Assembly (NCBI GenBank): GCA_002309915.1
Contig: DBYT01000042.1
Span: 1 to 12,639, forward strand
Length of the DNA stretch: 12,639 bases
From: Bacteroidales bacterium UBA1179
GTDB lineage: Bacteria; Bacteroidota; Bacteroidia; Bacteroidales; Bacteroidaceae
Reading direction: 5' to 3'
Shown here: positions 1 through 9,400 of the stretch, piece after piece
Numbering within the stretch: position 1 is the stretch's first letter
Layout of the letters: every line of letters begins with the position of its first letter
Translations under genes and position numbers: made by a program
The notes under the pieces: model-generated
The model's database searches: none
Told to the model about the DNA's origin: nothing
Seen by the model: only the letters and a program-made list of their open reading frames with translations

Positions 1-947
1 TTGGGATCAAACACCTTGGTCAGGTTGAGCACACCGGTATTCTCGCCGTAAGTTGTGTTGGCGGGAGCACCGAACAGAGCTGCCAGAGCGGTTGCGGCGC
101 CGTCACCCATAAGAGTACGGTGCAGACCGGGATCGGCAATATAGTTGCGGTTACATGTTGATGAGATGGCGCATACATCACCGATATGCTCAATCATGGT
201 TGCAAAAGCGATAGGCACGATGGCAATGATTGCAGTCCATACGAATGACCAGTCAGGATCCTTGAGAACTGCAAAAGCGGTGTTCTCCCATGCAAAAGGC
301 ATACCGAACCAGGCGGCTTCCTTAACGGCCGAGAAATCAACCTGGCCGAAGCAGGCTGCAACGATATATGAACCGATAACACCCAGGATGATGGGGATAA
401 TCTTGATCATACCCTTACCGAAGATATTGCATATCACGATAATCACGATAGCCAGCAGAGCAATCCACCAGTTGCTCTGGCAGTTGTTGATGGCGCTCGA
501 TGAAAGGATCAGACCGATAGAGATGATGATAGGACCGGTAACTACGGGCGGGAAGAAACGCATTGTGCGACGTACGCCGTAGAACTTGAACAGAGCGGCC
601 AGCACGAAGTAGAGAAGGCCTGCGCAGAAAACTCCCACACATGCATAAGTAAGAGCGACGCCCTCAGTCATGCCCAGACCTACACCGAATTCCTTTACAG
701 CAGCATATCCGCCCAGGAATGCGAATGAAGAACCCAGAAATGCGGGAACTTTCATCTTTGTGATAAGATGGAAAATCAGCGTGCCGATACCTGCAAACAG
801 CAGTGTAGCCGAAACTGACAGACCGGTAAGAAGCGGAACCAGAACGGTAGCACCGAACATAGCGAACATGTGCTGACAGCCGAGCACAAACATTTTACCA
901 CCACCAAGGGTACTGGCATCATAGATGCCTTCCTGTTTTAAATCCAT
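1..947 (-). CDS. uraA: NCS2-family uracil/xanthine permease (UraA-like), 3' end outside window
   Basis: Inner-membrane nucleobase:proton symporter that probably imports uracil for pyrimidine salvage. Reading from the ATG at 947, 315 complete codons are present before the window edge. Family members are usually 420-450 residues, so roughly the last quarter is missing. The N-terminus carries QHMFAMFGATVLVPLLTGL, typical of the first UraA membrane helix, followed by FLGSSFAF in the third-helix region. IEHIGD (E253 to D257) matches the substrate-binding eighth helix, and PANTTYGENTG (E302) matches the tenth-helix motif of UraA. The carboxylates E253 and E302 correspond to E241 and E290 of E. coli UraA. 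At the position of UraA H245 this protein has D257, as xanthine/urate carriers do, so the substrate could be broader than uracil. The rest of the visible sequence is a run of hydrophobic helices. It is divergent from malQ and has its own -7 box. Family assignment is firm; the substrate is inferred. Confidence 0.93.
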   Translation of the reverse strand, partial: MDLKQEGIYDASTLGGGKMFVLGCQHMFAMFGATVLVPLLTGLSVSATLLFAGIGTLIFHLITKMKVPAFLGSSFAFLGGYAAVKEFGVGLGMTEGVALTYACVGVFCAGLLYFVLAALFKFYGVRRTMRFFPPVVTGPIIISIGLILSSSAINNCQSNWWIALLAIVIIVICNIFGKGMIKIIPIILGVIGSYIVAACFGQVDFSAVKEAAWFGMPFAWENTAFAVLKDPDWSFVWTAIIAIVPIAFATMIEHIGDVCAISSTCNRNYIADPGLHRTLMGDGAATALAALFGAPANTTYGENTGVLNLTKVFDP

Positions 948-999
948 GATTATTAACGGTTTTGGTTACGAAATGTTTAAAGTTGTTTTTACGTGTTAG

Positions 1000-1007
1000 C
1001 AAAAATA
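1000..1007 (-). promoter_or_regulatory. -7 promoter box for the NCS2 permease gene
   Basis: On the minus strand this reads TATTTTTG, a full match to the Bacteroidetes TAnnTTTG consensus. Transcription would start a few bases downstream and give a leader of about 45-50 bases before the ATG at 947. I could not find a convincing -33 TTG at the usual 19-21 base spacing. There is no Shine-Dalgarno sequence before the ATG. Confidence 0.55.
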
Positions 1008-1093
1008 ATTTCGCGCATAAAAATGTAAAAGAAATAACTCCGCTTTTTTGGTAATTGTTAATAACTTTACGGGAACGGTTGAAAACCTTATTA

Positions 1094-1101
1094 TACTTTT
1101 G
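1094..1101 (+). promoter_or_regulatory. -7 promoter box for malQ
   Basis: TACTTTTG matches TAnnTTTG exactly and lies 24 bases before the malQ ATG, which predicts a leader of about 20 bases. The nearest upstream TTG (1079-1081) is only 12 bases away, so the -33 element is poor or absent. The 178-base space between the permease and malQ holds the two divergent promoters and nothing else I can identify. Confidence 0.6.
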
Positions 1102-1125
1102 TAGAGCATTCCGTTTCAAGGTCCG

Positions 1126-3243
1126 ATGACTATACACTTTCAGATAGAATACATAACCCGCTGGGGCGAAAACCTTTTCCTCTGCCTTAACATGGCAGAC
1201 GGCACCCAGCAGTGCCTTGACATGGCCAACAACGGCCAGGGAACATGGTTTACCGATTATGACATCAACGACGACGAATTGGCCGCAGGTGACATAACCT
1301 ACTGTTACATGGTCCAGACCGACGGCGCCATAACCCGCCGCGAGGAGGGCTCGCTCCACTCCATCCCCTACACCCGCGCCAAACGTCTGGTTCTTTCCGA
1401 CCGATGGAAAGACTATGGCGGACAGAGCATAGAGCAGCGCACCGTAGCATTACCCTACGTTCATCTTAACAACCGTCCCCGCTGGAAAGGTGCCGGCACT
1501 GCAATTCCCGTATTCTCACTGCGTTCCGAGAGGGATTTCGGAATAGGCCAGTTCACTGACCTGAAACTGCTGGCTGACTGGGCAGCCGCCACAGGACAGA
1601 GCATCATCCAGACCTTACCGGTCAATGATACCACCATGACCGGAACATGGCGTGACTCATACCCATACAGCGCCAACTCATCGTTCGCACTCAACCCAAT
1701 TTACATAGACCTGGAACTGGTGGGAGACCTTGATGACACCAAATTCTTAAGGCAGGCCCGCAGAGAGCAGAAGGAGCTCAACGCCCTTCCCGCCATAGAC
1801 TATGAGCGTGTGTTCAGACTAAAAAGCCAGTATCTGGACCGTTTGTACGCCCGTTACGGAGAGCAGTGTATCCACTCCAGGGAGTACAAGGCTTTCTTCA
1901 GCGCCAACCGCAGTTGGCTGGAGCCGTACGCACTCTATTGCTACCTGCGTGACAAGTACGGTACCGCCGATTTCAGCCAATGGAAAGAATCAGAATACAC
2001 CCCCGCCCTGCTTGACAGATACTGTGCTCCGGGCAACGACCGGTATATTGAGATAAGCAAGCATTACTTCATACAGTTCCACCTGAACAAGCAGCTTACA
2101 GATGTCAAGAAATATGCCAATAAAAAAGGTATACTACTGAAGGGTGACATACCCATAGGCGTAAACCGTCACAGTTGCGATGTCTGGATACATCCCGAAC
2201 TGTTCCACACAGACTGCCAGGCCGGTGCCCCACCCGACGCCTTTGCCAAGGATGGCCAGAAATGGGGAATGCCCACATATAACTGGGAGAACATGGCCCG
2301 CGACGGATACTCCTGGTTCGTGGCCCGTTTCCGCAAGATGGCCGATTACTTTGACGCCTACCGCATAGACCATCTGTTGGGATTCTTCCGCATCTGGGAG
2401 GTTCCGTTGGAGTATCACAGCGGGCTTATGGGCCGATTCAACCCCGCCCTCACCTACACCCCACAGGAACTGTGGGACAAGGGTTTCCCGTTCAACCCTG
2501 CACGGCATGCCAAGGCACCGCAGGGAACACCCGAAACCAACTTGCTGTTCCTTGAGGACACCCACCGTCCCGGCACCTATCACCCGCGCATAGAGGCCTT
2601 TGACACAGATATGTTCAAAGCGCTGACAGACACAGAGAAAGATGCATTCCGCAGCATATATGACGACTTCTACTATAGCCGCAACAACAAATTCTGGAGT
2701 GATGTGGCCATGTCCAAGCTCCCGGCTCTGATCGAGGCCACCGATATGCTTGTTTGCGGTGAGGACCTGGGTATGATTCCCGCCTGCGTCCCCGAGGTAA
2801 TGGACCGTCTGCGCATCATAGCCCTTGAGGTTCAGCGCATGCCCAAGAACATGGGTGTGAGCGTATCGGACCCCTCAACATACCCCTACATGTCGGTATG
2901 CACCACATCCACTCACGATATGAGTGTCCTGCGCACCTGGATCGAGGATGAGATGGAGCCCAACCCGGTCATAACCGCCAAGCAGGCAACCGTGGCCGCA
3001 TGCACCAGCGTGATATCGGCCCATCTGGCATCGCCCTCGATGCTGGCCATATTCCCGCTTCAGGACTGGCTTTCAATGAGTTCGGCACTCCGAAGCAAGG
3101 ATCCGGCATCGGAACGCATCAACATACCGGCCGATTCCAACAACTACTGGCGCTACCGTATGCACCTTACAATAGAAAAACTGCTTAAAGCACGCAAATT
3201 CAATGACGAAATCCATCAGATGCTCTATCTGTCAGGCCGATAA
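1126..3243 (+). CDS. malQ: 4-alpha-glucanotransferase (GH77, DPE2-like MalQ)
   Basis: Cytoplasmic disproportionating enzyme that transfers alpha-1,4-glucan segments in maltodextrin and glycogen turnover. Residues 1 to about 95 resemble a reduced starch-binding CBM20 domain (FQIEYITRWGE opening, a YCYMVQTDG strand, then RREEG). The GH77 barrel runs from about residue 117 to the end. Catalytic residues are in place: nucleophile D415 in AYRIDHLLG, acid/base E546 in CGEDLG, and transition-state-stabilising D598 in TSTHDM. QAGAPPDAF and WGMPTYNWENM, near residues 365-389, are typical of the DPE2-like group. Bacteroides relatives known to me are around 890 residues with two CBM20 modules. This one has 705, and the difference is at the N-terminus, not in the barrel. 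No signal peptide is seen. The start at 1126 is chosen because it lies just downstream of the -7 box and begins the domain naturally. Transcription is probably monocistronic, since promoter boxes for ffh sit at its stop codon. Confidence 0.95.
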   Translation: MTIHFQIEYITRWGENLFLCLNMADGTQQCLDMANNGQGTWFTDYDINDDELAAGDITYCYMVQTDGAITRREEGSLHSIPYTRAKRLVLSDRWKDYGGQSIEQRTVALPYVHLNNRPRWKGAGTAIPVFSLRSERDFGIGQFTDLKLLADWAAATGQSIIQTLPVNDTTMTGTWRDSYPYSANSSFALNPIYIDLELVGDLDDTKFLRQARREQKELNALPAIDYERVFRLKSQYLDRLYARYGEQCIHSREYKAFFSANRSWLEPYALYCYLRDKYGTADFSQWKESEYTPALLDRYCAPGNDRYIEISKHYFIQFHLNKQLTDVKKYANKKGILLKGDIPIGVNRHSCDVWIHPELFHTDCQAGAPPDAFAKDGQKWGMPTYNWENMARDGYSWFVARFRKMADYFDAYRIDHLLGFFRIWEVPLEYHSGLMGRFNPALTYTPQELWDKGFPFNPARHAKAPQGTPETNLLFLEDTHRPGTYHPRIEAFDTDMFKALTDTEKDAFRSIYDDFYYSRNNKFWSDVAMSKLPALIEATDMLVCGEDLGMIPACVPEVMDRLRIIALEVQRMPKNMGVSVSDPSTYPYMSVCTTSTHDMSVLRTWIEDEMEPNPVITAKQATVAACTSVISAHLASPSMLAIFPLQDWLSMSSALRSKDPASERINIPADSNNYWRYRMHLTIEKLLKARKFNDEIHQMLYLSGR

Positions 3244-3257
3244 TTTTGCTAACTTTG
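3241..3257 (+). promoter_or_regulatory. tandem -7 promoter boxes before ffh
   Basis: Two full TAnnTTTG matches lie back to back: TAATTTTG at 3241-3248, which begins with the malQ stop codon, and TAACTTTG at 3250-3257. Either would give a leader of about 15-25 bases before the ffh ATG at 3277. No clear -33 TTG is visible at 19-21 bases upstream of either. The boxes suggest that ffh and the genes after it are transcribed independently of malQ. Confidence 0.5.
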
Positions 3258-3276
3258 CAGTCTCAAAACAAGAACC

Positions 3277-4605
3277 ATGTTTGAAAATCTATCAGAAAGA
3301 CTTGAAAGGTCACTTAAAATACTGAAGGGTGAAGGTAAAATCACCGAAGTTAACGTTGCCGAAACCCTCAAGGATGTACGCAAGGCCCTGCTCGACGCCG
3401 ATGTCAACTACAAGGTAGCCAAGCAGTTTACCGATACCGTAAAGGAGAAGGCCCTGGGCATGAACGTGCTCACATCGGTCCGTCCCGGCCAGCTGATGGT
3501 CAAGGTGGTACATGATGAGCTGGCGACCCTGATGGGCGGTGAGGCCGTCGATATTGATATCAAGGGACATCCCGCAGTCATCCTGATGGCCGGTCTGCAG
3601 GGTTCCGGTAAGACCACCTTCAGCGCCAAGCTTGCCAACCTGCTCAAGACCAAACGTGCCAAGAAGCCGCTGCTTGCAGCCTGCGACGTTTACCGTCCCG
3701 CTGCCATTGACCAGTTGAAGGTACTGGGCGAGCAGATAGGCGTAACCGTATACACCGAGGAGGGCAATAAAAACCCCGTTGAGATAGCACAGAACGCCAT
3801 AAAGGAGGCCCGCGCCAAGGGCTTTGACGTGGTCATCATCGATACCGCCGGCCGTCTGGCCATTGACGAGATGATGATGCAGGAGATCACAGCCATCAAG
3901 GAGGCCGTATCACCCAACGAGATACTCTTTGTGGTAGACTCCATGACCGGTCAGGATGCCGTAAATACTGCAAAGGAGTTCAACGAGCGTCTGGACTTCA
4001 GCGGCGTGATTCTGACAAAACTTGACGGTGACACCCGTGGCGGTGCCGCCCTCTCCATACGTACCGTAGTTGACAAACCCATCAAGTTTGTGGGAACCGG
4101 CGAGAAGATGGATGCATTCGATGTGTTCCACCCCGACCGTATGGCCGACCGCATCCTCGGCATGGGCGATATAGTATCATTCGTGGAGCGTGCCCAGGAG
4201 CAGTTTGATGCCGAGCAGGCCAAACGCCTCCAGAAAAAGATGGGCAAGGGAAAGTTCGACTATGATGATTTCCTGGAGCAGATAGGCCAGATCAAGAAGA
4301 TGGGTAATGTCAAGGACCTGATGGGTATGATTCCCGGTGTTGGCAAGGCACTTAAGGACATTGACATTGACGACAACGCATTCAAGGGCATCGAGGCCAT
4401 GATACACTCCATGACTCCCGCCGAGCGTGCCAACCCCGAACTGCTCGACAAGAGCCAGTCACGCAAGAACCGCATTGCCAAGGGAAGCGGGCAGTCACTC
4501 CAGGAGGTAAGCCGTATGATCAAGCAGTTTGAGCAGACCCGCAAGATGATGAAAAACGTGGCCGGCGCCAAACTCCCCAATTTGGGTTCAATGATGAGAA
4601 GGTAA
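3277..4605 (+). CDS. ffh: signal recognition particle GTPase Ffh (SRP54)
   Basis: Protein subunit of the signal recognition particle. It binds signal sequences of nascent inner-membrane proteins with 4.5S RNA and docks on FtsY. The 442-residue length is normal for the family. The N helical domain covers about residues 1-95. The G domain follows with P-loop GLQGSGKTT (106-114), DVYRPAAIDQL (137-147), DTAGR (189-193), TKLDGDTRGG (247-256) and GTGEK (273-277). The methionine-rich M domain starts near residue 325, with the conserved MGMIPGVG (349-356) and the RNA-binding SRKNRIAKGSG (395-405). The C-terminal tail is Met-rich and ends in MMRR. The start fits both the promoter boxes and the conserved MFENLSERL opening. 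It is followed after 12 bases by folD on the same strand, so the two are probably cotranscribed. Nothing looks truncated or unusual. Confidence 0.98.
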   Translation: MFENLSERLERSLKILKGEGKITEVNVAETLKDVRKALLDADVNYKVAKQFTDTVKEKALGMNVLTSVRPGQLMVKVVHDELATLMGGEAVDIDIKGHPAVILMAGLQGSGKTTFSAKLANLLKTKRAKKPLLAACDVYRPAAIDQLKVLGEQIGVTVYTEEGNKNPVEIAQNAIKEARAKGFDVVIIDTAGRLAIDEMMMQEITAIKEAVSPNEILFVVDSMTGQDAVNTAKEFNERLDFSGVILTKLDGDTRGGAALSIRTVVDKPIKFVGTGEKMDAFDVFHPDRMADRILGMGDIVSFVERAQEQFDAEQAKRLQKKMGKGKFDYDDFLEQIGQIKKMGNVKDLMGMIPGVGKALKDIDIDDNAFKGIEAMIHSMTPAERANPELLDKSQSRKNRIAKGSGQSLQEVSRMIKQFEQTRKMMKNVAGAKLPNLGSMMRR

Positions 4606-4617
4606 ACATTACGACAT

Positions 4618-5499
4618 ATGCAGTTAATAGACGGAAAAGCAGTAGCCGAACAGGTTAAGCAGGAGATTGCGGCACAGGTAGCCGCAATGGTAGAGAAAGG
4701 TGAGAAACGTCCCCATCTGGCCGCCATTCTGGTTGGTCATGACGGAGGCAGCGAGACATATGTTGCAGCCAAGGTAAAGGCCTGCGAGGTATGCGGATTC
4801 AAGTCAACCCTTATCCGTTTTGAGAGCGACATCACTGAGGAAGTACTCCTCAATAAGGTTGCCGAGCTCAACAACGACCCCGATGTTGACGGATTCATTG
4901 TCCAGCTCCCCCTGCCCAAGCACATCAACGAGCAGCATGTAATCGAGGCTATTGACTACCGCAAGGACGTGGACGGATTCCATCCCATCAACGTAGGCCG
5001 CATGAGCATAGGTCTGCCCTGCTTCATCTCAGCCACCCCCAACGGTATCATGGAGCTGCTCAAGCGCTACAACATTGAGACCCGCGGCAAGAAAGCCGTA
5101 GTTCTGGGCCGCAGCAACATAGTAGGCAAGCCCATGGCCAGCCTGCTCATGCAGAAGTCCAACCCCGGTGACTGCACCGTAACCGTTTGCCACAGCCACA
5201 CCACCAACATCAAGGAGGAATGCCTCCAGGCCGATATCATAGTAGCCGCACTTGGCCAGCCCGGTTTCGTAAAGGCCGATATGGTCAAGGAGGGTGCCGT
5301 AATCATCGACGTAGGTACCACCCGCGTTCCCGACGCAACCAAGAAGAGCGGATTCCGCCTGTGCGGTGACGTTCAGTTTGACGAGGTTGCACCCAAGTGC
5401 AGTTTCATCACTCCCGTTCCCGGCGGCGTAGGTCCCATGACCATCTGCTCGCTTATGAAGAACACCCTACTTGCAGGTCAGAAGTGCATTTACGAGTAA
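4618..5499 (+). CDS. folD: methylenetetrahydrofolate dehydrogenase / methenyltetrahydrofolate cyclohydrolase FolD
   Basis: Bifunctional cytoplasmic enzyme that interconverts 5,10-methylene-THF, 5,10-methenyl-THF and 10-formyl-THF, supplying one-carbon units for purine and formyl-Met synthesis. At 293 residues it is a normal length. The N-terminal catalytic domain holds VGHDGGSETYVAAKVKAC, with Y48 and K52 matching the active-site Tyr and Lys. It also has VDGFIVQLPLP with Q96, and DVDGFHPINVG (117-127). The Rossmann domain carries VVLGRSNIVGKPMASLL (161-177). The C-terminus has the PVPGGVGPMT signature (266-275). The gene starts 12 bases after ffh with no promoter seen between, and the CapA-like gene follows after three bases, so it sits in the middle of an apparent operon. 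Its stop codon, one sense codon and the next start lie in one reading frame (see findings). Confidence 0.97.
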   Translation: MQLIDGKAVAEQVKQEIAAQVAAMVEKGEKRPHLAAILVGHDGGSETYVAAKVKACEVCGFKSTLIRFESDITEEVLLNKVAELNNDPDVDGFIVQLPLPKHINEQHVIEAIDYRKDVDGFHPINVGRMSIGLPCFISATPNGIMELLKRYNIETRGKKAVVLGRSNIVGKPMASLLMQKSNPGDCTVTVCHSHTTNIKEECLQADIIVAALGQPGFVKADMVKEGAVIIDVGTTRVPDATKKSGFRLCGDVQFDEVAPKCSFITPVPGGVGPMTICSLMKNTLLAGQKCIYE

Positions 5500-5502
5500 A
5501 CC

Positions 5503-6462
5503 GTGACCAGATCTGCCATATTCATCGGGATATGGCTGGTTTGCACATTATGCGCATCGGCCCAAACCCCTGACAGTATCTCCCTCTATTTTGCAGGAGA
5601 TATGATGCAGCATAAGGCCCAGTTGGATGCGGCATTACAACCCGACGGTACATATAACTATAGCGGCTGTTTCACTCAGGTAACCCCTGAGATTGAGGCA
5701 GCCGATATTGCTGTCTGCAACTTTGAGACCACGCTGGGCGGAGCGCCCTATTCCGGATACCCGCAGTTCTGCTCGCCCGATGCATATGCCCAGGCTGTAC
5801 GCGATGCAGGATTTGACATCTTCCTGACCGCAAACAATCACTGTATGGACCGCCGTAACCGAGGTCTTGTGCGCACCCTTGATGTGCTTGACAGTCTGGG
5901 AATAAGACATCTGGGCACCTACCGCAGCCAGGCCGAGCGTGACTCGCTCTATCCTTATATCCTGGATCACAACGGCATACGCATTGCCCTGCTCAACTAC
6001 ACCTATGACACCAACGGGATTCCCGTTGCCCCACCCTGCATAGTCAACTACATTGATACAACCGTCATAAAGAGGGATCTGGCCCGTGCCAGAGAACTTA
6101 AGGTAGACTGCATAATTGCCTGCATGCACTGGGGAACCGAGTATAAACTGCAGCCGGACGCCAGCCAGAAACGGCTTGAGGACTGGCTCTACGCCCACGG
6201 AGTGGACCATATCATAGGCGGGCATCCGCATGTGGTTCAGCCGGTCCGCACCCTGCCCGACTACCGCGGTCGCCCATCACGTCATCTGACCGTCTGGTCC
6301 CTGGGCAACTACATCTCAAACATGAGTGCGCCCAACACCTACAATGGCCTTGCCGTAACGCTTTACCTTAAGAAAAACATACTTGACACCCGGATGACCC
6401 GCTACGATATCCATCCCAACTACACACAGAGGCCTGAGTTCAAGGTTATTCCTAATGATTAA
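5503..6462 (+). CDS. secreted CapA/PGA-cap family metallophosphatase-like protein
   Basis: A member of the CapA family (PGA synthesis / capsule protein A fold), a calcineurin-like metal-dependent phosphoesterase-type domain. The exact substrate is unknown. The GTG start lies three bases after the folD stop. Starting further upstream in this frame is impossible, and the next 20 residues form a good Sec signal peptide with cleavage near ASA|QT. The mature protein shows the expected metal-site motifs in order: AGDMM (31-35), CNFET (72-76), TANNHCMD (109-116), CMHWGTEY (207-214) and IIGGHPHVVQ (237-246), then WSLGNYISN. Length 319 is somewhat short but complete for the family. Homologues elsewhere act in poly-gamma-glutamate anchoring, but no pgsB/C/capD partner is present here, so a PGA role is not supported. 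The product is probably periplasmic or surface-exposed and is translated as the last gene of the ffh-folD cluster. Its stop overlaps that of the convergent gene by four bases. Confidence 0.88.
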   Translation: MTRSAIFIGIWLVCTLCASAQTPDSISLYFAGDMMQHKAQLDAALQPDGTYNYSGCFTQVTPEIEAADIAVCNFETTLGGAPYSGYPQFCSPDAYAQAVRDAGFDIFLTANNHCMDRRNRGLVRTLDVLDSLGIRHLGTYRSQAERDSLYPYILDHNGIRIALLNYTYDTNGIPVAPPCIVNYIDTTVIKRDLARARELKVDCIIACMHWGTEYKLQPDASQKRLEDWLYAHGVDHIIGGHPHVVQPVRTLPDYRGRPSRHLTVWSLGNYISNMSAPNTYNGLAVTLYLKKNILDTRMTRYDIHPNYTQRPEFKVIPND

Positions 6463-9400
6463 ATATCGGCTCCTATTACGAAACGGAAGGAGTATCTGTT
6501 GTCCATTCCCAGCCTGTCATATAACGATCCGCCGTTGTATGCTCCCCGTACGCCCATCTTGAGGGTGTTGCTGAGGAAAAGCAGTTTCTCAAAGCGGAAC
6601 AGCAGATCGGCACCTACACTGTAAAGGTCATCGTTGATCATTATATCCCGCAACACCGAATAATCGGCAAAAGGTATGAAATCCAGGTTGCGGATATAGG
6701 CATACTGCCATATCGCCAAGTCTATTGGTAAAATCGGAATGGCATAATCTGCACTGAACTTAAATGCCTCATCCATCATGTAAATGGCATCAAAACCTCT
6801 TGGAGCCATATCATACGTATCAAAGCCCCATATATCAGGATATTTGTCCTTTGTCTTGATTTGTGTTGATGCAGTCAGTTTCAAACCGCTTGTCGATGTG
6901 ATTCCGGGAAGATAACCGTAAACGGTTGCATACAGCCTGTCTGAAAGTATATTCGATGAATACTGGAAGCCGCCTCCTACACCTAATCTGGGATAAATGG
7001 CCGATTGGGGAACAGGAAGTTCCACTCCACCCATTGCACCTGCTATAAAACGTATATTACGATGGAATCCATATGTCAACGCCTCATCGGGTTCATACAC
7101 GCCCCAGGTTTCATTATACTTTATCTTGTAATAGCTGTCAGCTAACCGGTCCGTGCTGGCCAGAACGCCCACGAACGGTTTCAGCATCCTGTTCCATCCT
7201 CCATGTGAGAAGTTGAGAGGGAACGACATGGTCAGACTTCCGCCTATATAAGGAAGTTTATTGTCTGACCTGGCACTGGCTACATAAACCGAGTCATTAT
7301 TCGGATCTATACCCTGAACCACTTTGACCGACGGACGGTCACCAATATCAAGAGTCAGGTTGAACACAGGAAAAAGACCCGTGTAATTCATATTCAGGTG
7401 GAAACCTGCCGTCCAGGCAGACAACGGCACTACTGGATTTCCCTGGTCATCCTTCTCATCTGATTCCATAGCCTCAAACGGATTGACATGCAGGGATAAT
7501 CCCATGGAGCCGTCAAGCGTCGATGTAAGGTTCTGGAAATAGGCCATGGCACCCAAAGAGGCATTCTCAAAACTGTAACCGCTCATGGAGCCCACTACAC
7601 CCTGTCTGTTTATATATATAGGAACCCAGGAATGGATATTGAATGCGTATGCCGTCTTATTATAATTCTCCGTATAGAATCGCACGCTGTTACCGGGATT
7701 GTAATGGAACCTGCTCTCCTGAGCCGTCAGAGTGTCGGCTATGGGATATGATGCACGGTCTGCATATGCAACAGTCTTGCCGAACTCTTCATTGGCGCGT
7801 GAAATCACCTTTCCCTGAGGTGTAAGCGCAATAAACTGCAGTTCACCGTTTCTGAAGAACGGACCTGACACTCCGTATTTGGTATTAGTAAGCTGTTTCA
7901 TTACGCCTCCCTGGTAAGAGTATATCTCCTGAGTACCGTTCTTGTCCGATGTAAAATAGATAACACCGTCATGAGCAATCATGTCACTCAATTTGAACGG
8001 AACCGGATTCTCAAGTATCCTTATGCCGTTGAAATCAGTCATGTACAAACCCATTCCGTCATCACTGATACCAGTAAACACAATCTCATCGCCCTGGAAC
8101 GCCAACTCAGTGATCTGCAGGCCGGGCAAAGACTTTATGCTGCGCAACTCCCTGCCGTCCTCCAGGCTGAATAGCACCAGACCGGTTTGTCCCGGTACGG
8201 AGTAGTCGGCTGCAGCCAGTAACCTGCCGTCGGCCGATACAGCCGGATTCACGTATCTTCCACCGGCCGTAAAATCAGAAATGGTACTCTTTCCCGGCTT
8301 GATCATCCTGATACGTGAACTTTCGTACATCTCCCAACGGACATCGGGAACGGTCTCTGACCAGTATATGCAGTCGGTATACGGTGAATAAGCCAGTTTG
8401 CTGGCAGCATTGAAGGCACGGATATGCTTGAGCGATCCGTCAGGCAACACCTCGACCAGTTCCGTGGCCTTATCCATTGCGGCATGTACGGCATAGACCT
8501 TTCCATTGGCAGTCTCAACTGCACCCTTCAGCACCGAGTAGAATCTTGACCTGTCTTTTGATACGGTCTCGATGGTCTGGAACGGTCCGCGCGCCAGGTC
8601 ATCGGCCTTCCATATATCAGAGAATGCATTCGTTATCTCATCCCAGGTTTTCTTGAACTTCTTGCCCGAGAAATCCTTCATGGTGGACGCCATGGCATTG
8701 AAACGGAACGGGTACGAACTCTTGTGCAGATACTCGGACATAAACATGGGAGCGTCATAGAGATATCTGGCTCCTGCAACCGTCATATAACCTACACGGT
8801 AATGATCAGGGGTATAGCGACGCTGGGAGCCGTAACGCCAACGGAACCAGTTTCGGGTATCACCGTTGTCAAAAGCCATACGGATGTATGACAGGAAATC
8901 GGCGGTACGTCCACGCCCCGAGTTGGTCAATGCCGTCTCGGCCACGACTGCATCACCTTCAACAAGGGCCATATTCATATGCAGACTCTCAATGAATAAA
9001 GGAGCCATTTCGCCAAAAGGTTTCTTAAACCATGTCCAGAAACCCGAGGCAGCGAACTGCATTTGGGCCACATGACGGTTTTCATGTATGGCCAGCAGCC
9101 TCTCCCATGAAACGGGCGGTGTAGCCGAATACGCTTCCGGGAACGTAAAGATCTCCATCCTGCGCGGAGCCATTATCACAGCTCCATTGCTTGTGGCATT
9201 GTGTGTATGAAGCACTATCGGCATAGGATTTGCAAACTGCTGATTGGGCAGATAACCTGCGGTGAATCCAACCGGACGTCGGTAATACTCCAACAGGTTG
9301 GCAAAACGCATACCGAGTGAATCCTCTCCTTCCGGGTATATTACCATATAATTACCGGTCAGAGTACGGGTCCATTTTGTTGATGATTTCTCTCCGTTCA

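Noticed and set aside
145..582. 145-codon open frame on the plus strand inside the permease gene
   Set aside because: It is antisense to a strongly conserved membrane transporter frame and its translation shows no domain or plausible start context.
948..1125. Possible riboswitch or attenuator before the permease gene
   Set aside because: The predicted leader is only about 45-50 bases and forms no obvious stem or conserved aptamer pattern.
919..1359. 146-codon minus-strand frame across the permease/malQ gap
   Set aside because: It overlaps malQ coding sequence and both promoter boxes and has no recognisable features.
2134..2583. 149-codon minus-strand frame inside malQ
   Set aside because: It is antisense to the GH77 catalytic core and has no supporting promoter or domain.
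5635..6231. 198-codon minus-strand frame opposite the CapA-like gene
   Set aside because: The plus-strand frame carries all the metallophosphatase motifs; the minus frame is a byproduct of its codon use.
5503..6462. Poly-gamma-glutamate capsule role for the CapA-like protein
   Set aside because: The family name suggests it, but no PGA synthetase genes are nearby and the neighbours are ffh and folD, so only the fold is claimed.
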